Part shown: in pieces, positions 8,979 through 17,838 of the stretch
How the letters are laid out: every line of letters begins with the position of its first letter
Numbering within the stretch: position 1 is the stretch's first letter
Made by a program: the position numbers and the translations under genes
Assembly (NCBI RefSeq): GCF_042646605.1
Contig: NZ_JBHRUG010000048.1
Location: 62,001-126,000, forward strand
DNA length: 64,000 nucleotides
From: Litchfieldella rifensis
GTDB taxonomy: Bacteria > Pseudomonadota > Gammaproteobacteria > Pseudomonadales > Halomonadaceae
Direction of reading: 5' to 3'
The notes under the pieces: model-generated
Told to the model about the DNA's origin: nothing
Databases searched by the model: none
What the model saw: only the letters and a program-made list of their open reading frames with translations

Positions 8979-9120
8979 TTGCGACTCGGTGAGCGCAGCA
9001 GCGACTACGATGCGCTGCTGGAGCAGGTCGGCGACCGGCCGTTCGTCCTGCTCGGCGAGGCCTCCCACGGCACCGCCGAGTTCTGTCGTCTGCGCGGAGA
9101 GATCACTCGACGACTGATAA
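8979..9120 (+). pseudogene. Erythromycin esterase N-terminal relic
   Basis: About 47 codons read SSDYDALLEQVGDRPFVLLG, then GEASHGTAEF, then LRGEITRRLI, a close match to the first active-site region of erythromycin esterase (Ere) family hydrolases, including the EASHGT motif with its catalytic-region Glu and His. Family members are about 400 residues, but here the match stops at the LRGEITRRLI helix and unrelated sequence follows. No convincing ATG is present. It is therefore a truncated remnant, apparently left by a deletion whose right end lies just before the radical SAM gene. Confidence 0.75.
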
Positions 9121-9277
9121 CGACGGCCGTCGAGCCTTTCGACCGAGGTGAAAGCTGGCAGAAAAAGAAGAGGCTCCCGAGACTTATCCCTTCGGGGTTT
9201 GAGCCACACCGGCGCCTCGATTGGGTAGAATGAAATTTGACCAACGGCTTCGAAGCGGGCGCTGCCCGTTCCTCATC

Positions 9278-10369
9278 ATGGCAATCGAACCTGACAGCTC
9301 GGTGATCCCGACGCAATACTGGCACGCGCTTGACGATGGGCGCATCCAGTGCGATGTCTGCCCACGCGCCTGCAAGTTGCGCGAAGGCCAGCGCGGGCTG
9401 TGTTTCGTTCGCGCCCGCGAGGGCGACCAGATCGTGCTCACCACCTACGGGCGCTCCAGCGGCTTCTGCATCGACCCCATCGAGAAGAAGCCGCTCAACC
9501 ACTTCCTCCCCGGTACTTCGGTGCTCTCCTTCGGCACCGCGGGCTGCAATCTCGCCTGCAAGTTCTGCCAGAACTGGGACATGAGCAAGTCCCGGGAGAT
9601 GGACACCCTGGCCGACGCCGCCAGTCCCGAGATCCTGGCGGACGCCGCCGTGGCCCGCGGTGCCCACAGTGTCGCCTACACCTACAACGACCCGGTGATC
9701 TTTCTGGAGTACGCCAGGGATGTGGCCGACGCCTGTCGCGAGCGCGGCGTGCGCTCGGTGGCCGTCACCGCGGGCTATATCTGTGACGCCCCGCGGCGGG
9801 AATTCTTTGCCCACATGGACGCGGCCAACGTCGACCTCAAGGCGTTCACCGAGGGTTTCTACCGCAAGATCTGCGGCGGCAGCCTGACTCCGGTGCTGGA
9901 CACCCTGGAATACCTGCGTCACGCCACCGACGTCTGGCTCGAGATCACCACCCTGCTGATCCCGGACGAGAACGACTCGCCGCCGGAAATCGAGGCCCTG
10001 AGCCGCTGGGTAATGGATCGGCTCGGCCCCGACGTGCCGCTGCACTTCACCGCCTTTCATCCGGACTGGAAGATGCGCGACAAGCCGCACACTCCCTCCG
10101 CCACGCTGAGCCGGGCGCGCGAGATCGCCATGGCCAACGGACTGCGCTACGTGTTTACGGGCAATGTGCACGACTCCGCTGGCGGCAGTACCTACTGCCA
10201 CCACTGCGGGGAGCGTCTGATCGGACGTGACTGGTATGCCCTCTCGGAGTGGAACCTCACCGACGCCGGCCACTGCCGGCGATGCGGTACCCGCTGTGCG
10301 GGGGTGTTCGCCGGCCCGCCCGGGCACTGGGGCCGCCGTCGTGTGCCGGTGCGCCTCGCTCGGTCGTAG
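9278..10369 (+). CDS. amrS: AmmeMemoRadiSam-type radical SAM enzyme
   Basis: Radical SAM protein of about 363 residues. The cluster-binding motif is CNLACKFCQNW (CX3CX2C). It is preceded by a Cys-rich N-terminal segment CDVCPRACKLREGQRGLCFV typical of the AmrS/PflA-like group. The C-terminus has a zinc-ribbon-like pair (YCHHCGERLIG and CRRCGTRCAG). In the AmmeMemoRadiSam system AmrS works with an AMMECR1-like and a Memo-like protein; neither partner is seen in this window, so it is an orphan here. Recent family names vary and its product is not firmly known. The ATG at 9278 has a weak binding site; ATG 9230 is an in-frame alternative. Confidence 0.83.
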   Translation: MAIEPDSSVIPTQYWHALDDGRIQCDVCPRACKLREGQRGLCFVRAREGDQIVLTTYGRSSGFCIDPIEKKPLNHFLPGTSVLSFGTAGCNLACKFCQNWDMSKSREMDTLADAASPEILADAAVARGAHSVAYTYNDPVIFLEYARDVADACRERGVRSVAVTAGYICDAPRREFFAHMDAANVDLKAFTEGFYRKICGGSLTPVLDTLEYLRHATDVWLEITTLLIPDENDSPPEIEALSRWVMDRLGPDVPLHFTAFHPDWKMRDKPHTPSATLSRAREIAMANGLRYVFTGNVHDSAGGSTYCHHCGERLIGRDWYALSEWNLTDAGHCRRCGTRCAGVFAGPPGHWGRRRVPVRLARS

Positions 10370-10437
10370 CCACGATGAGGGCACCGTGGTCCCGACGCCG
10401 CTGCTGCTTGGGGCACACCCGCATTTCCAGGCGACCT

Positions 10438-10851
10438 TCACACCTTGACCTTGCCCCGCAGCGCCTTGGTCTTGCCCTTGTGGGTCTTCTTGTCCACCCG
10501 GCGCCGCTGGGAGCCTTTGGTGGGTTTCGTCGGCCGGCGGGCCTTGTGCTGCTTCACCGCGCTCTGGATGAGTTCCTTGAGCCGCGCCAGGGCATCCTCC
10601 TTGTTCAACTCCAGCGTGCGGAAGCTCTGCGCCTTGATGACGATCACCCCCTCCTTGCTGATCCGTTGATCGGGGAGGGCCATCAGGCGCTCCTTGTAGA
10701 AGGGCGGTAGGCTGGAGTTGAGGATATCGAAACGCAGGTGCACCGCGGAGGCGACCTTGTTGACGTTCTGGCCGCCCGCCCCCTGGGCGCGGATCTGGCT
10801 GATCTCGATTTCCCACTCGGCCAGTTCCACCGTATTGGAGATGGTCAGCAT
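10438..10851 (-). CDS. arfB: Alternative ribosome-rescue factor ArfB (peptidyl-tRNA hydrolase YaeJ)
   Basis: Release-factor-like protein of 137 residues that hydrolyses peptidyl-tRNA on ribosomes stalled on non-stop mRNAs. The catalytic GGQ is at residues 26-28 in the context RAQGAGGQNVNKVASAVHLRF. The C-terminus is a long Lys/Arg-rich tail (HKARRPTKPTKGSQRRRVDKK) that in ArfB enters the empty mRNA channel. Length and architecture are those of the family. The minus-strand start is preceded by a GAGG motif. It is convergent with the radical SAM gene. Confidence 0.95.
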   Translation of the reverse strand: MLTISNTVELAEWEIEISQIRAQGAGGQNVNKVASAVHLRFDILNSSLPPFYKERLMALPDQRISKEGVIVIKAQSFRTLELNKEDALARLKELIQSAVKQHKARRPTKPTKGSQRRRVDKKTHKGKTKALRGKVKV

Positions 10852-10983
10852 GGCATGCCTCGTGATGACGATTCGATGGCTTTGCTACAGGCTACACCAC
10901 ATCGCCATGATCCGGCTTGGGCTCCCGCCCGACAAGCTGTGGGTCCAGCCGTAAATGCCATGAAGGCTTCGTCGGTCGTCCCG

Positions 10984-12717
10984 TTACCCGGCGGCGTCTC
11001 CCGGGATCGGTATCGTGCGGGTCACGTAGCCCAACCGTGGCCCACCGATACGCAGCGTGATCTCTCCCTCGCCTTGGATGACCCAGCGGGCACTGGTCTG
11101 GTGAGCGTTACCACGTGAGCGCTGAAACCAGGGCATCTGCGACGCCTCGCCCAGCCCTCGCCCCCAGCCGTCCAGGTGGCCCAACGTCTGACGTGCCATC
11201 CCCGGGTCCTGCAGTCGGCAGCCGACGACACTGGCGTGCGCTTCCACTCCGGTGTTCCATGGCCGCTCCCGGGCGGCATTGAGCCCATGGCTGGGCAGGT
11301 AGCCGCGATTCTCCACCGTGACCCGTAACTCTCGATAGCCGTCGCCCAGCGGCGTACAGCGCACGCCCGCGATTGCCAACCGTGGCAGCAAGGACGCGAC
11401 ACGCAACCAGTAAGCGGTGAGGCTGTCGCAAATTTCCGGCAAGACCTCGGGTGGTGGGTTCCAGATACCGATGATGGGGTCCAGCCCACCCACCTCCAAC
11501 TCGCCCAGTTGCGGATGGTGCAAGGCCTTCCAAGGGTGGAACAGACGCTGCTGGTTATGCTCGGCATCCCACTGTGCCAGCCATTCCATATCCTCACGCT
11601 CGAAGGCCGCATAGTGCTCCACGAAGCGCTTGGGGCGGGGCCGGTCCATGCGGTGGAACAGATCCCACAACTCGCAGACCAGCGCCACACAGCCCCGCTG
11701 GTGGTAGGCGAATTCGGTGAGGTCGCCATGCAGTGGGGTATCGGGCTGGTAGGTGAATTCCTCGAAGCCACTGACGGTGGGATAACCGGCACAGGAGCGC
11801 CCCCAGGCGGCCAGTTGCCGGTAGATGGCCAGGTCGCCCTGGTCCATGCGGCTGTCCGGAGCGTCGATCAGCGGGCGGATGAACACCCCTCCGAAGGTGT
11901 GCAGGTTCAGCCAGGCGTAGAGGTTGGGGTGGGCGACAGCGAAGTCGATGACGGCGCGGGTCTCGGGTTCGGAGCCGGGGTAGGGGCCGGCACCGAGCTG
12001 TTCGGGCTCCGGCTGCCAGCTCCAGGGGAAGTTGCGGTTGAAGTCTGGCGTATCCTGTAACCACTGAGGCTCGGGGATCGTCTCGCCGTCCCAGTGTTCG
12101 ATGACCCCCTCGGGGTAAAGTCGCCAGTAGGGTGGTGGGTCGTCGATCTGGCGTGGCAGCATCAGGCCGGGATAGTGGGGCGAAGCGACGAAGTCGCCGG
12201 CCTCGTCCTCGAGGCGCAGGTAACGGCAGCGGCCGTCGCCGTCCAGGTCCTTGGCGCGCCAATAAGGCTTGTCGGCGGCATCCGGATTGCGCCGCGGTGC
12301 GGAGCGCACGAAACCGGCCTGCCGGAGCACCTGCTCGGCGCCATCCGGCGAGATGCGCGGGCACACATAGAACAGCACCTCCTGCAGGAAATGGCGAAGG
12401 TGCTCGGGCAGATCGTCGGGCAGGGCCGCCGCCTCGGTGTGCAGGGCCAGCGCCGCCTCGGCCACCGCCAGCGCGACACTCGAACCGGCCAGCTCGGTAC
12501 CGTGCATGTTGCCGTCCACCCATACGGCGGGACGCTGGCGCTCGGGCTCCGGGCCAATGGTGAGCACCCAGATCTCCCGTCCCTTGGGGCTGATGCCGAT
12601 GCTCTGTAGATGGGCCAGGTGCGGATAGGCCTGAACCCACGCCTTGAGCTGATGAGTCAGTGCGTCATGACTCAGGTAGCGATGCCGGAAGCGGCTATCG
12701 TGTACCTCCCGTCCCAT
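10984..12717 (-). CDS. M14-family zinc carboxypeptidase
   Basis: Peptidase M14-like protein of 577 residues. The zinc-binding HxxE appears as DGNMHGTELAGS (His72, Glu75), and the downstream NLHTFGG segment offers the third ligand, as in carboxypeptidase A-type enzymes. The catalytic Glu may lie in the C-terminal part of the domain. No signal peptide is visible, so it seems cytosolic, which is less usual for M14. The last 170 residues form an extra beta-rich domain (YRELRVTVENRGYLPSHG) resembling a carbohydrate- or substrate-binding fold. It stands alone, convergent to nothing, with about 80 bases before the next gene. Confidence 0.83.
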   Translation of the reverse strand: MGREVHDSRFRHRYLSHDALTHQLKAWVQAYPHLAHLQSIGISPKGREIWVLTIGPEPERQRPAVWVDGNMHGTELAGSSVALAVAEAALALHTEAAALPDDLPEHLRHFLQEVLFYVCPRISPDGAEQVLRQAGFVRSAPRRNPDAADKPYWRAKDLDGDGRCRYLRLEDEAGDFVASPHYPGLMLPRQIDDPPPYWRLYPEGVIEHWDGETIPEPQWLQDTPDFNRNFPWSWQPEPEQLGAGPYPGSEPETRAVIDFAVAHPNLYAWLNLHTFGGVFIRPLIDAPDSRMDQGDLAIYRQLAAWGRSCAGYPTVSGFEEFTYQPDTPLHGDLTEFAYHQRGCVALVCELWDLFHRMDRPRPKRFVEHYAAFEREDMEWLAQWDAEHNQQRLFHPWKALHHPQLGELEVGGLDPIIGIWNPPPEVLPEICDSLTAYWLRVASLLPRLAIAGVRCTPLGDGYRELRVTVENRGYLPSHGLNAARERPWNTGVEAHASVVGCRLQDPGMARQTLGHLDGWGRGLGEASQMPWFQRSRGNAHQTSARWVIQGEGEITLRIGGPRLGYVTRTIPIPGDAAG

Positions 12718-12799
12718 GTCCCTGCCCCCGATTGGCCATGCCTGGTGACAGTATGGTTCAGCCTATGGGTTGGGGGTCAGGCTCATGTTTTTATCTAGA

Positions 12800-14107
12800 T
12801 CACTCCGGTGTCATGACGCCTCCCGCTTTCGGGCCGGATGCCTCCTGCGGCCCGAAGCGCGTCACACGATAGGGGGTGAGGTCCAGGGCGGGGGATTCAC
12901 CCTGGATTCGAGCGGTTACCAGTTCCGCGGTGATCGCTGCTTGGGTGAGTCCCAAGTGCTGATGACCGAAGGCAAAGTGCACCGCTGGGTAGGTCGGGTG
13001 GCTGTCGATGACCGGAAGGGAGTCAGGCAGGGTGGGACGGAAGCCCATCCATTCCGTCGCGGTGGTATCGAGGCCTGCGGGATCGCGCAGCAATGCACCG
13101 GCATGGCGACGCAGGGAATCATAGCGACGCGCCACCGGGGGTATCGATAGCCCCCCAAGCTCGGTGAACCCTACCACACGCAAGCCGCATGTCATCGGGG
13201 TCATGACACAGCGGCGCTCCGCCGACCCGACCGGCTGTCGCAACGCTTCTCCGCGGTCAGGCAAGGTCAGATGATAGCCGCGCTCTGTTTCCAACGGCAC
13301 CGTGAGGCCGAGGCCCGCGGCCAGGTGGTGGCTCCAGGCGCCGGCAGCCACGACTGCCTGGGCCACCGTTAGGGTCCCGGCGTTCGTCTTCAATTGCACA
13401 CCGTCACCGGCAGGCACGAGACGCTCGACCTGCATTTGGCGCAACTCCCCGCCTCGGGCCTGAAACGCCATGGCCAATCGGCGGACCAGGGCATAGGGGT
13501 CGCGAACCTGGTGGGCGCCAGGGAAGAAGAGGCCATGGCTGATGGCTCCCGACAGGCCGGGCTCGCGAGCACGAACCTCTGCTGCCTCGAGCCATTCCAC
13601 CTCATACCCCCAGCGGCGCAGGTGCTCCATCTCCGCCTTGGCTGCCGATTTCCCCCGGGAGGATTCCCAGACCTTCAGGTACCCCGAGGCGACCAATTCC
13701 TCCTCGGCATCGATATCGGCCAGGCAGCGCTGCCAGGCCGGCACCGAGGCGCCGTTGAGGGCCGCCAGTGCCTGACGGCCCTTCGCTACCCGGGAAGGTC
13801 GAGCGGCGGCAATGAAGCGTGCTAGCCAAGGCAGTAGTCGGGGTAGGTAGCGAAGCGGCAGCGCGACAGCCCCATGGGGATCCAGCCACAGCCCGGGGGC
13901 TTTCCGAAGCATGGCGGGAGTTGACAGTGGATCAATCAGCTCGGTGGCGAGGAAGCCGGCATTGCCATAGGAGGCTCCCTCTCCAGGCGCACGGGGATCG
14001 AGCACGGTGACCTGGTAGCCCCGACGCTGGAGCGCCAGAGCGGTGGTCATGCCGACCACACCAGCGCCGACCACCGCGATCCGGGAGCCCAAGGCGCCTT
14101 CGCTCAT
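12800..14107 (-). CDS. FAD-dependent D-amino-acid dehydrogenase-like oxidoreductase
   Basis: Flavoprotein of 435 residues in the DAO/DadA family, which oxidises amino or imino acids with electrons going to the respiratory chain. The dinucleotide-binding GxGxxG lies at the N-terminus (RIAVVGAGVVGMTTALALQ) and the FAD C-terminal signature reads HFAFGHQHLGLTQA. The true start is the ATG at 14107, which overlaps the stop of the upstream antiporter gene as ATGA, so translation is coupled. Together with the antiporter and the ornithine-cyclodeaminase-like gene it forms a likely amino-acid or cyclic imino-acid catabolic operon. The substrate is unknown; D-amino acids, hydroxyproline or pipecolate relatives are candidates. 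Confidence 0.85.
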   Translation of the reverse strand: MSEGALGSRIAVVGAGVVGMTTALALQRRGYQVTVLDPRAPGEGASYGNAGFLATELIDPLSTPAMLRKAPGLWLDPHGAVALPLRYLPRLLPWLARFIAAARPSRVAKGRQALAALNGASVPAWQRCLADIDAEEELVASGYLKVWESSRGKSAAKAEMEHLRRWGYEVEWLEAAEVRAREPGLSGAISHGLFFPGAHQVRDPYALVRRLAMAFQARGGELRQMQVERLVPAGDGVQLKTNAGTLTVAQAVVAAGAWSHHLAAGLGLTVPLETERGYHLTLPDRGEALRQPVGSAERRCVMTPMTCGLRVVGFTELGGLSIPPVARRYDSLRRHAGALLRDPAGLDTTATEWMGFRPTLPDSLPVIDSHPTYPAVHFAFGHQHLGLTQAAITAELVTARIQGESPALDLTPYRVTRFGPQEASGPKAGGVMTPE

Positions 14108-15573
14108 CCCCGTTCCTCCACCATGCGCATTTCCTCGTCGGTTGCCTCCTCCTCGATGGGCTCGGCCCGCTTGGAGAACCAACCCATCTGAGCGTAGAGG
14201 ATGCCGAACAGCGGCGACAGCCAACAAGCGAAGGCCAGGGGGATATAGAGCAGGGAGCTGAAATCACCGGCGGTCACGCCCAGGCCCAGGGCGCCGATCA
14301 CAAAGGCGCCGCCTGCGTTCCAGGGCACCAAGGGAGACACTAGGGTTCCGCCCTCTTCGATGGCACGGGACAGGTTCAACCGGGAGTAGCCCATGCGGTC
14401 ATAGGCCGGCTTGTACATCCGACCGGGCAAGGCGATGGACAGGTAGACATCCCCCGAGACCACATTGGTGGCGATGGAGGTCAGGATGGCGCTGGTTTGA
14501 AGCCCCCGAAAGCTTTTCAGCCGCGACATGATGGCAGTGACGATGGACTCCAGACAGCGGGTGCGCTCCAAGGCGCCACCGAAGGCCAAAGCGAACATCA
14601 TCAGGGTCACGACCCAGGTCATGGAGGTAACCCCACCGCGATTGAGCAGGCTGTCCAGCGTTGCGGTGCCGGTCTCGATGGAAAAACCACTGTGTGCGAA
14701 GGTCAGGGCGTCATGATAAGTGGCTCCCTGGGTCAGAATGGCCACGCCGCCGCCCAGCATCACCCCGGTGAACAAGGCCGGGATCGGCGCCACCTTGAAG
14801 AAGGCAAGGCCGATGACCACCAACAACGGCAGAAGCTGCCACGGGCCCATCGCGAAGCTGTCGGCCAACCCCTGCTTGATGAGCTCGATGCGCTCCAGGG
14901 AATGGGCCGCCCCAGCATCAGCGCCCCCCACGATCCAATAGACCGCCAGGGCGATCAGCATGGCGGGAATGGTGGTCGGAAGCATGTAACGAATGTGGTC
15001 GAAGATGTTGGTCTCGGTCACCGCCGGCGACAGGTTGGTGGTGTCCGACAGCGGCGAGATCTTGTCGCCAAAGAAGGCCCCGGAGACCACCGCACCGGCA
15101 GTCCAGTAGATGGGCACGCCGAAGGCATCGCCGATCCCGATCAGCGCCAGCCCCACGGTGCCAACGGTGGTCCAGGACGAGCCGATGGCCAGCGAGACCA
15201 TCGAGCACATCAGCATCGCCGCGGCCAGGAACCAGCTCGGGTCGATCAATTCCAGCCCCAGGTAGATGAGCATGGGGACGGTGCCGCTGGCGATCCAGGT
15301 TCCCACCAGCATGCCGACGATGATCAGGGTGGCAATGGAGGGCATCGCCACGTGGAGAACCCTGAAGGCGCCCGACTCGATGTCCTTCCAGCGATAGCCC
15401 TGTAGCCAGCCGACCAAGGCGGTAATACCGAACCCTATGGCTAGCGGGATATGTGGGGTGAAGTCGTCATAATAGAAGATCTGCACCGCCAGTAGCGCGA
15501 TGGTCAGCAAGATGGGCAGCATGGCCAGGGGCAGACCTGGCATGGGGATCGCAGGGGTCGCGTATTCTTTCAT
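14104..15573 (-). CDS. NhaC-family Na+/H+ antiporter or solute antiporter
   Basis: Inner-membrane transporter of 489 residues with about 11-13 hydrophobic segments. NhaC signatures are visible: GSSWTTVGTVGLALIGIG near residue 132 and FGDKISPLSDTTNLSPA near 170. NhaC proteins exchange Na+ for H+, but some related antiporters carry organic solutes. Its tight coupling to a DadA-like and an OCD-like gene makes an amino-acid or substrate role plausible. It precedes dadA with a 4-base overlap and follows the OCD gene by about 77 bases. Confidence 0.87.
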   Translation of the reverse strand: MKEYATPAIPMPGLPLAMLPILLTIALLAVQIFYYDDFTPHIPLAIGFGITALVGWLQGYRWKDIESGAFRVLHVAMPSIATLIIVGMLVGTWIASGTVPMLIYLGLELIDPSWFLAAAMLMCSMVSLAIGSSWTTVGTVGLALIGIGDAFGVPIYWTAGAVVSGAFFGDKISPLSDTTNLSPAVTETNIFDHIRYMLPTTIPAMLIALAVYWIVGGADAGAAHSLERIELIKQGLADSFAMGPWQLLPLLVVIGLAFFKVAPIPALFTGVMLGGGVAILTQGATYHDALTFAHSGFSIETGTATLDSLLNRGGVTSMTWVVTLMMFALAFGGALERTRCLESIVTAIMSRLKSFRGLQTSAILTSIATNVVSGDVYLSIALPGRMYKPAYDRMGYSRLNLSRAIEEGGTLVSPLVPWNAGGAFVIGALGLGVTAGDFSSLLYIPLAFACWLSPLFGILYAQMGWFSKRAEPIEEEATDEEMRMVEERG

Positions 15574-15650
15574 CGGAGTGTCATTCCTGGGCGAGCGAAC
15601 TCGCCCTCGTTGTCGTTGTATCGTAGGAGTCCAGAATGCGGGGGCCGGGC

Positions 15651-16607
15651 TCAGTCTCGGCAGCGCTCGTAGGCCAGGATGGCGGCGGCGAGATCTTCCA
15701 CGGAGGCGCCCACCGACTTGAAGACCGTGATCGCCTCGTCGGGGGCCGTGAGCTGTGACCGACCGGCGTGGCGTCCCGCGCAGAGGTCGGGGAAGTCAGC
15801 CAGGATGTCGTCCACCGAGATGACGCCGCTGGCAATGGGATCGATCAGATCGCCTGTTTCGCTCAGGGCCCCTTCGCGGGTATCGACGAAGATCGCACCG
15901 CGCCGCATGACCGTGTCATCGGCCTCGCGCATGAAGGGCGTGAAGCTGCCGACCAGGTCCAGGTGAGTCCCCGGCGCCAGCCATTCTCCCTGGATAAGGG
16001 GATCACGGCTGAGAGTGGCGCAGCTGATGATGTCAGCCTGCCCGGTGGCTTCAGCCAGACCATCGACGGGCACTATTTCGGCATCCACGCCTTCGGCGCG
16101 GAGTTCCTCTGCCAGAGTCTGGGACGAGGCCTCGCGGATGTCCCAGATGCGTACCTTCTCGATGGGGCGGACAGCTTGATGAGCCGGAATCAGGCGGCGC
16201 CCCATTCGACCGGCACCCACCATCAACAGCTCGTGGGCGTCCTCTCGGGCCAGGTAGCGTGCAGCGAGGGCCGAGGCCGCGGCAGTGCGACGGGCCGTGA
16301 GCTCGTTGCCATCCAATTGGGCCAGGTGGCGGCCGGTGCGAGCACAGCTCAGCAGGTAATGGCCGCTGAGTCCGGGCTCGCCACGGGCGCTGTTGCCCGG
16401 GAAGACGTTGACCTGCTTGACCCCGAGGTATTGGCCCTCGAGCCAGGCCGGCATCAGCAGCAGGGTGGCGTCCGGCTCGCCCGGCACGCTGATATGGTGG
16501 TGATGACGCACCGGCGAGTGCACGGTGCAGGTGAAGATGTCGTCCAGCGCGTCCACCAAGGCGCTCCAAGGCAGACTGGTGGTGACTTGTTCGGCGTCGA
16601 GATACAT
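15651..16607 (-). CDS. Ornithine cyclodeaminase/mu-crystallin family protein
   Basis: NAD(P)-dependent enzyme of 318 residues. The Rossmann loop GAGRMGRRLIPAHQ sits in the middle, with the following strand KVRIWDIRE ending in the acidic residue that binds the ribose. The N-terminal half carries the substrate-binding Arg/Lys pattern of the family (VKQVNVFPGN). Members cyclise ornithine, reduce delta1-pyrroline- or piperideine-2-carboxylates, or dehydrate hydroxyaspartates. The start at 16607 is supported by GAGG 6 bases upstream, over a start 9 codons earlier. First gene of the OCD-NhaC-DadA operon, divergent from the AraC regulator. Confidence 0.85.
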   Translation of the reverse strand: MYLDAEQVTTSLPWSALVDALDDIFTCTVHSPVRHHHHISVPGEPDATLLLMPAWLEGQYLGVKQVNVFPGNSARGEPGLSGHYLLSCARTGRHLAQLDGNELTARRTAAASALAARYLAREDAHELLMVGAGRMGRRLIPAHQAVRPIEKVRIWDIREASSQTLAEELRAEGVDAEIVPVDGLAEATGQADIISCATLSRDPLIQGEWLAPGTHLDLVGSFTPFMREADDTVMRRGAIFVDTREGALSETGDLIDPIASGVISVDDILADFPDLCAGRHAGRSQLTAPDEAITVFKSVGASVEDLAAAILAYERCRD

Positions 16608-16730
16608 GGCAACCTCATTTATAGTTGTACCCACGACCAGTCTATGTGGGTAATGAGGTGGGTTTTTGCCCCTGTCTCCGCAAACGTTGTCTCAGGCTAC
16701 GCAATCGCCCCGCTCCCAGGGGGAAGCTCC

Positions 16731-17528
16731 ATGTCCCAGACGCAGGCACACTGTAACCGTATCGCTCGTACCTCCGGCGAGCATTGCCACGCCTACCCTC
16801 AACTGATGCTGGGTTGGCGTGGTGCCATGGACTACGAGTTCAGTCGTGGTGGTGAACGGCTGGTATTGGGCCAGGCGGCGATCCTTCCCAGCCGGGAAAC
16901 GCACCTTTACCTTGGTCGAGGGGACGACAGCGAGGTGCTGGTGATCGACCTGGACGACGACGATCCTTGTCTGACTTCTTTGGAGCAAAGCTGCGCCCTG
17001 GAGCTTCGCGAGTCATTGTTCGCTGAGCCCCGCGCTCTCAGGCTGCCGCCCAACTTGATACCCGTGGTGGAATTTGCCACCGGACAGCTGAAGGCAGCTC
17101 GCTCGCCGGAACAACACGCGTTGATCAACCATCAACTGGCAGTGCTGTTCGTGAGCCAGTTCAGTCAGTTGCTCGCTCAGGGGGATATGGAGACGCTCAG
17201 GCGCAGCCGCTTGTCCGCTGCGGCTCTCGATGCCGTCATCGACGAGCGTCTTGCCATGCCACCCGACAACCAGGCACTGGCGGAAGCCATGTGTCTCGGC
17301 CAGAGCCAACTTCATCTGCTCTGTCAGCGCCAGTTCGGGGTCACGCCTCAGCAATATGTCATGAATCGCCGATTGCACTGGGCCCAATATTGGCTGACTC
17401 ACACTCGTCGTTCGGTGGGCGAGATCGCCCTCGATATAGGCTTTGCCGATGTCTCCAGCTTTTCACGGGCCTATCGGCGACGCCTAGGCCATCCGCCTAG
17501 CGAGGAGCGTAAAGCCAGCCTTTCCTGA
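16731..17528 (+). CDS. AraC-family transcriptional regulator
   Basis: Regulator of 265 residues with an N-terminal cupin-like sensor domain (HCHAYPQLMLGWRGAMDYEF) and a C-terminal pair of helix-turn-helix motifs, the second being SVGEIALDIGFADVSSFSRA and the ending RRRLGHPPSEER that marks the AraC/XylS family. A long upstream open frame is a shadow; the ATG at 16731 has a GGGGA site before it. Divergent from, and so probably controlling, the OCD-NhaC-DadA operon from the 123-base shared intergenic region. Confidence 0.88.
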   Translation: MSQTQAHCNRIARTSGEHCHAYPQLMLGWRGAMDYEFSRGGERLVLGQAAILPSRETHLYLGRGDDSEVLVIDLDDDDPCLTSLEQSCALELRESLFAEPRALRLPPNLIPVVEFATGQLKAARSPEQHALINHQLAVLFVSQFSQLLAQGDMETLRRSRLSAAALDAVIDERLAMPPDNQALAEAMCLGQSQLHLLCQRQFGVTPQQYVMNRRLHWAQYWLTHTRRSVGEIALDIGFADVSSFSRAYRRRLGHPPSEERKASLS

Positions 17529-17555
17529 TTCCGCTGAGGCCGTGATGCAGGTTTT

Positions 17556-17579
17556 GCAGGAGCGGCTTCAGCCGCGATT
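17556..17579. repeat. REP-like palindromic sequence
   Basis: The sequence at 17556-17579 contains a short GCGGCT/AGCCGC hairpin preceded by GCAGGA, the form of the repetitive extragenic palindromes (REP) found in pseudomonads and relatives. It is the only copy noticed in this window. It overlaps the end of the LysR relic. Confidence 0.5.
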
Positions 17580-17702
17580 GATGGGCCGAAGTCGCTCCAG
17601 TTGATCTTCTATTTCCTTGATCTGGTAGCTGACCGCCGCGGGTGTCAGCCCCACCTCGTCAGCCGCGCGCGTGAAATTCAAATGCCGCCCGACCGCTGCA
17701 CT
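17568..17702 (-). pseudogene. LysR-type regulator N-terminal relic
   Basis: About 45 codons on the minus strand read GRHLNFTRAADEVGLTPAAV, then SYQIKEIEDQLERLRPI, a typical LysR helix-turn-helix (GcvA-like). A stop codon follows within about ten residues and nothing of the 200-residue effector domain remains. The upstream part lacks a clear start. It lies in the otherwise empty 310-base gap between the AraC regulator and the dispersed small gene. Confidence 0.7.
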
Positions 17703-17838
17703 GCTTCTTACAGTAACTCTCGTCTACTCTCCCTATCAGCATCAGCGTAAACCAATGTCGGATAGGCTGATAAGTATCATCGAGATGCAAGAGAGAGCTG
17801 ACCAGCCTACTGGACCGCTCAAGAGGTAGAGAGAGCTC

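Noticed and set aside
9005..10816. 603-codon minus-strand open frame
   Set aside because: It is antisense to the amrS and arfB genes and shows only low-complexity GC-rich shadow sequence.
11594..12640. 348-codon minus-strand frame inside the carboxypeptidase
   Set aside because: Same-strand shadow of the M14 gene without domain features.
15768..16730. Long N-terminal extension of the AraC gene
   Set aside because: It overlaps the ornithine-cyclodeaminase-like gene antisense; the AraC start with a ribosome binding site is at 16731.
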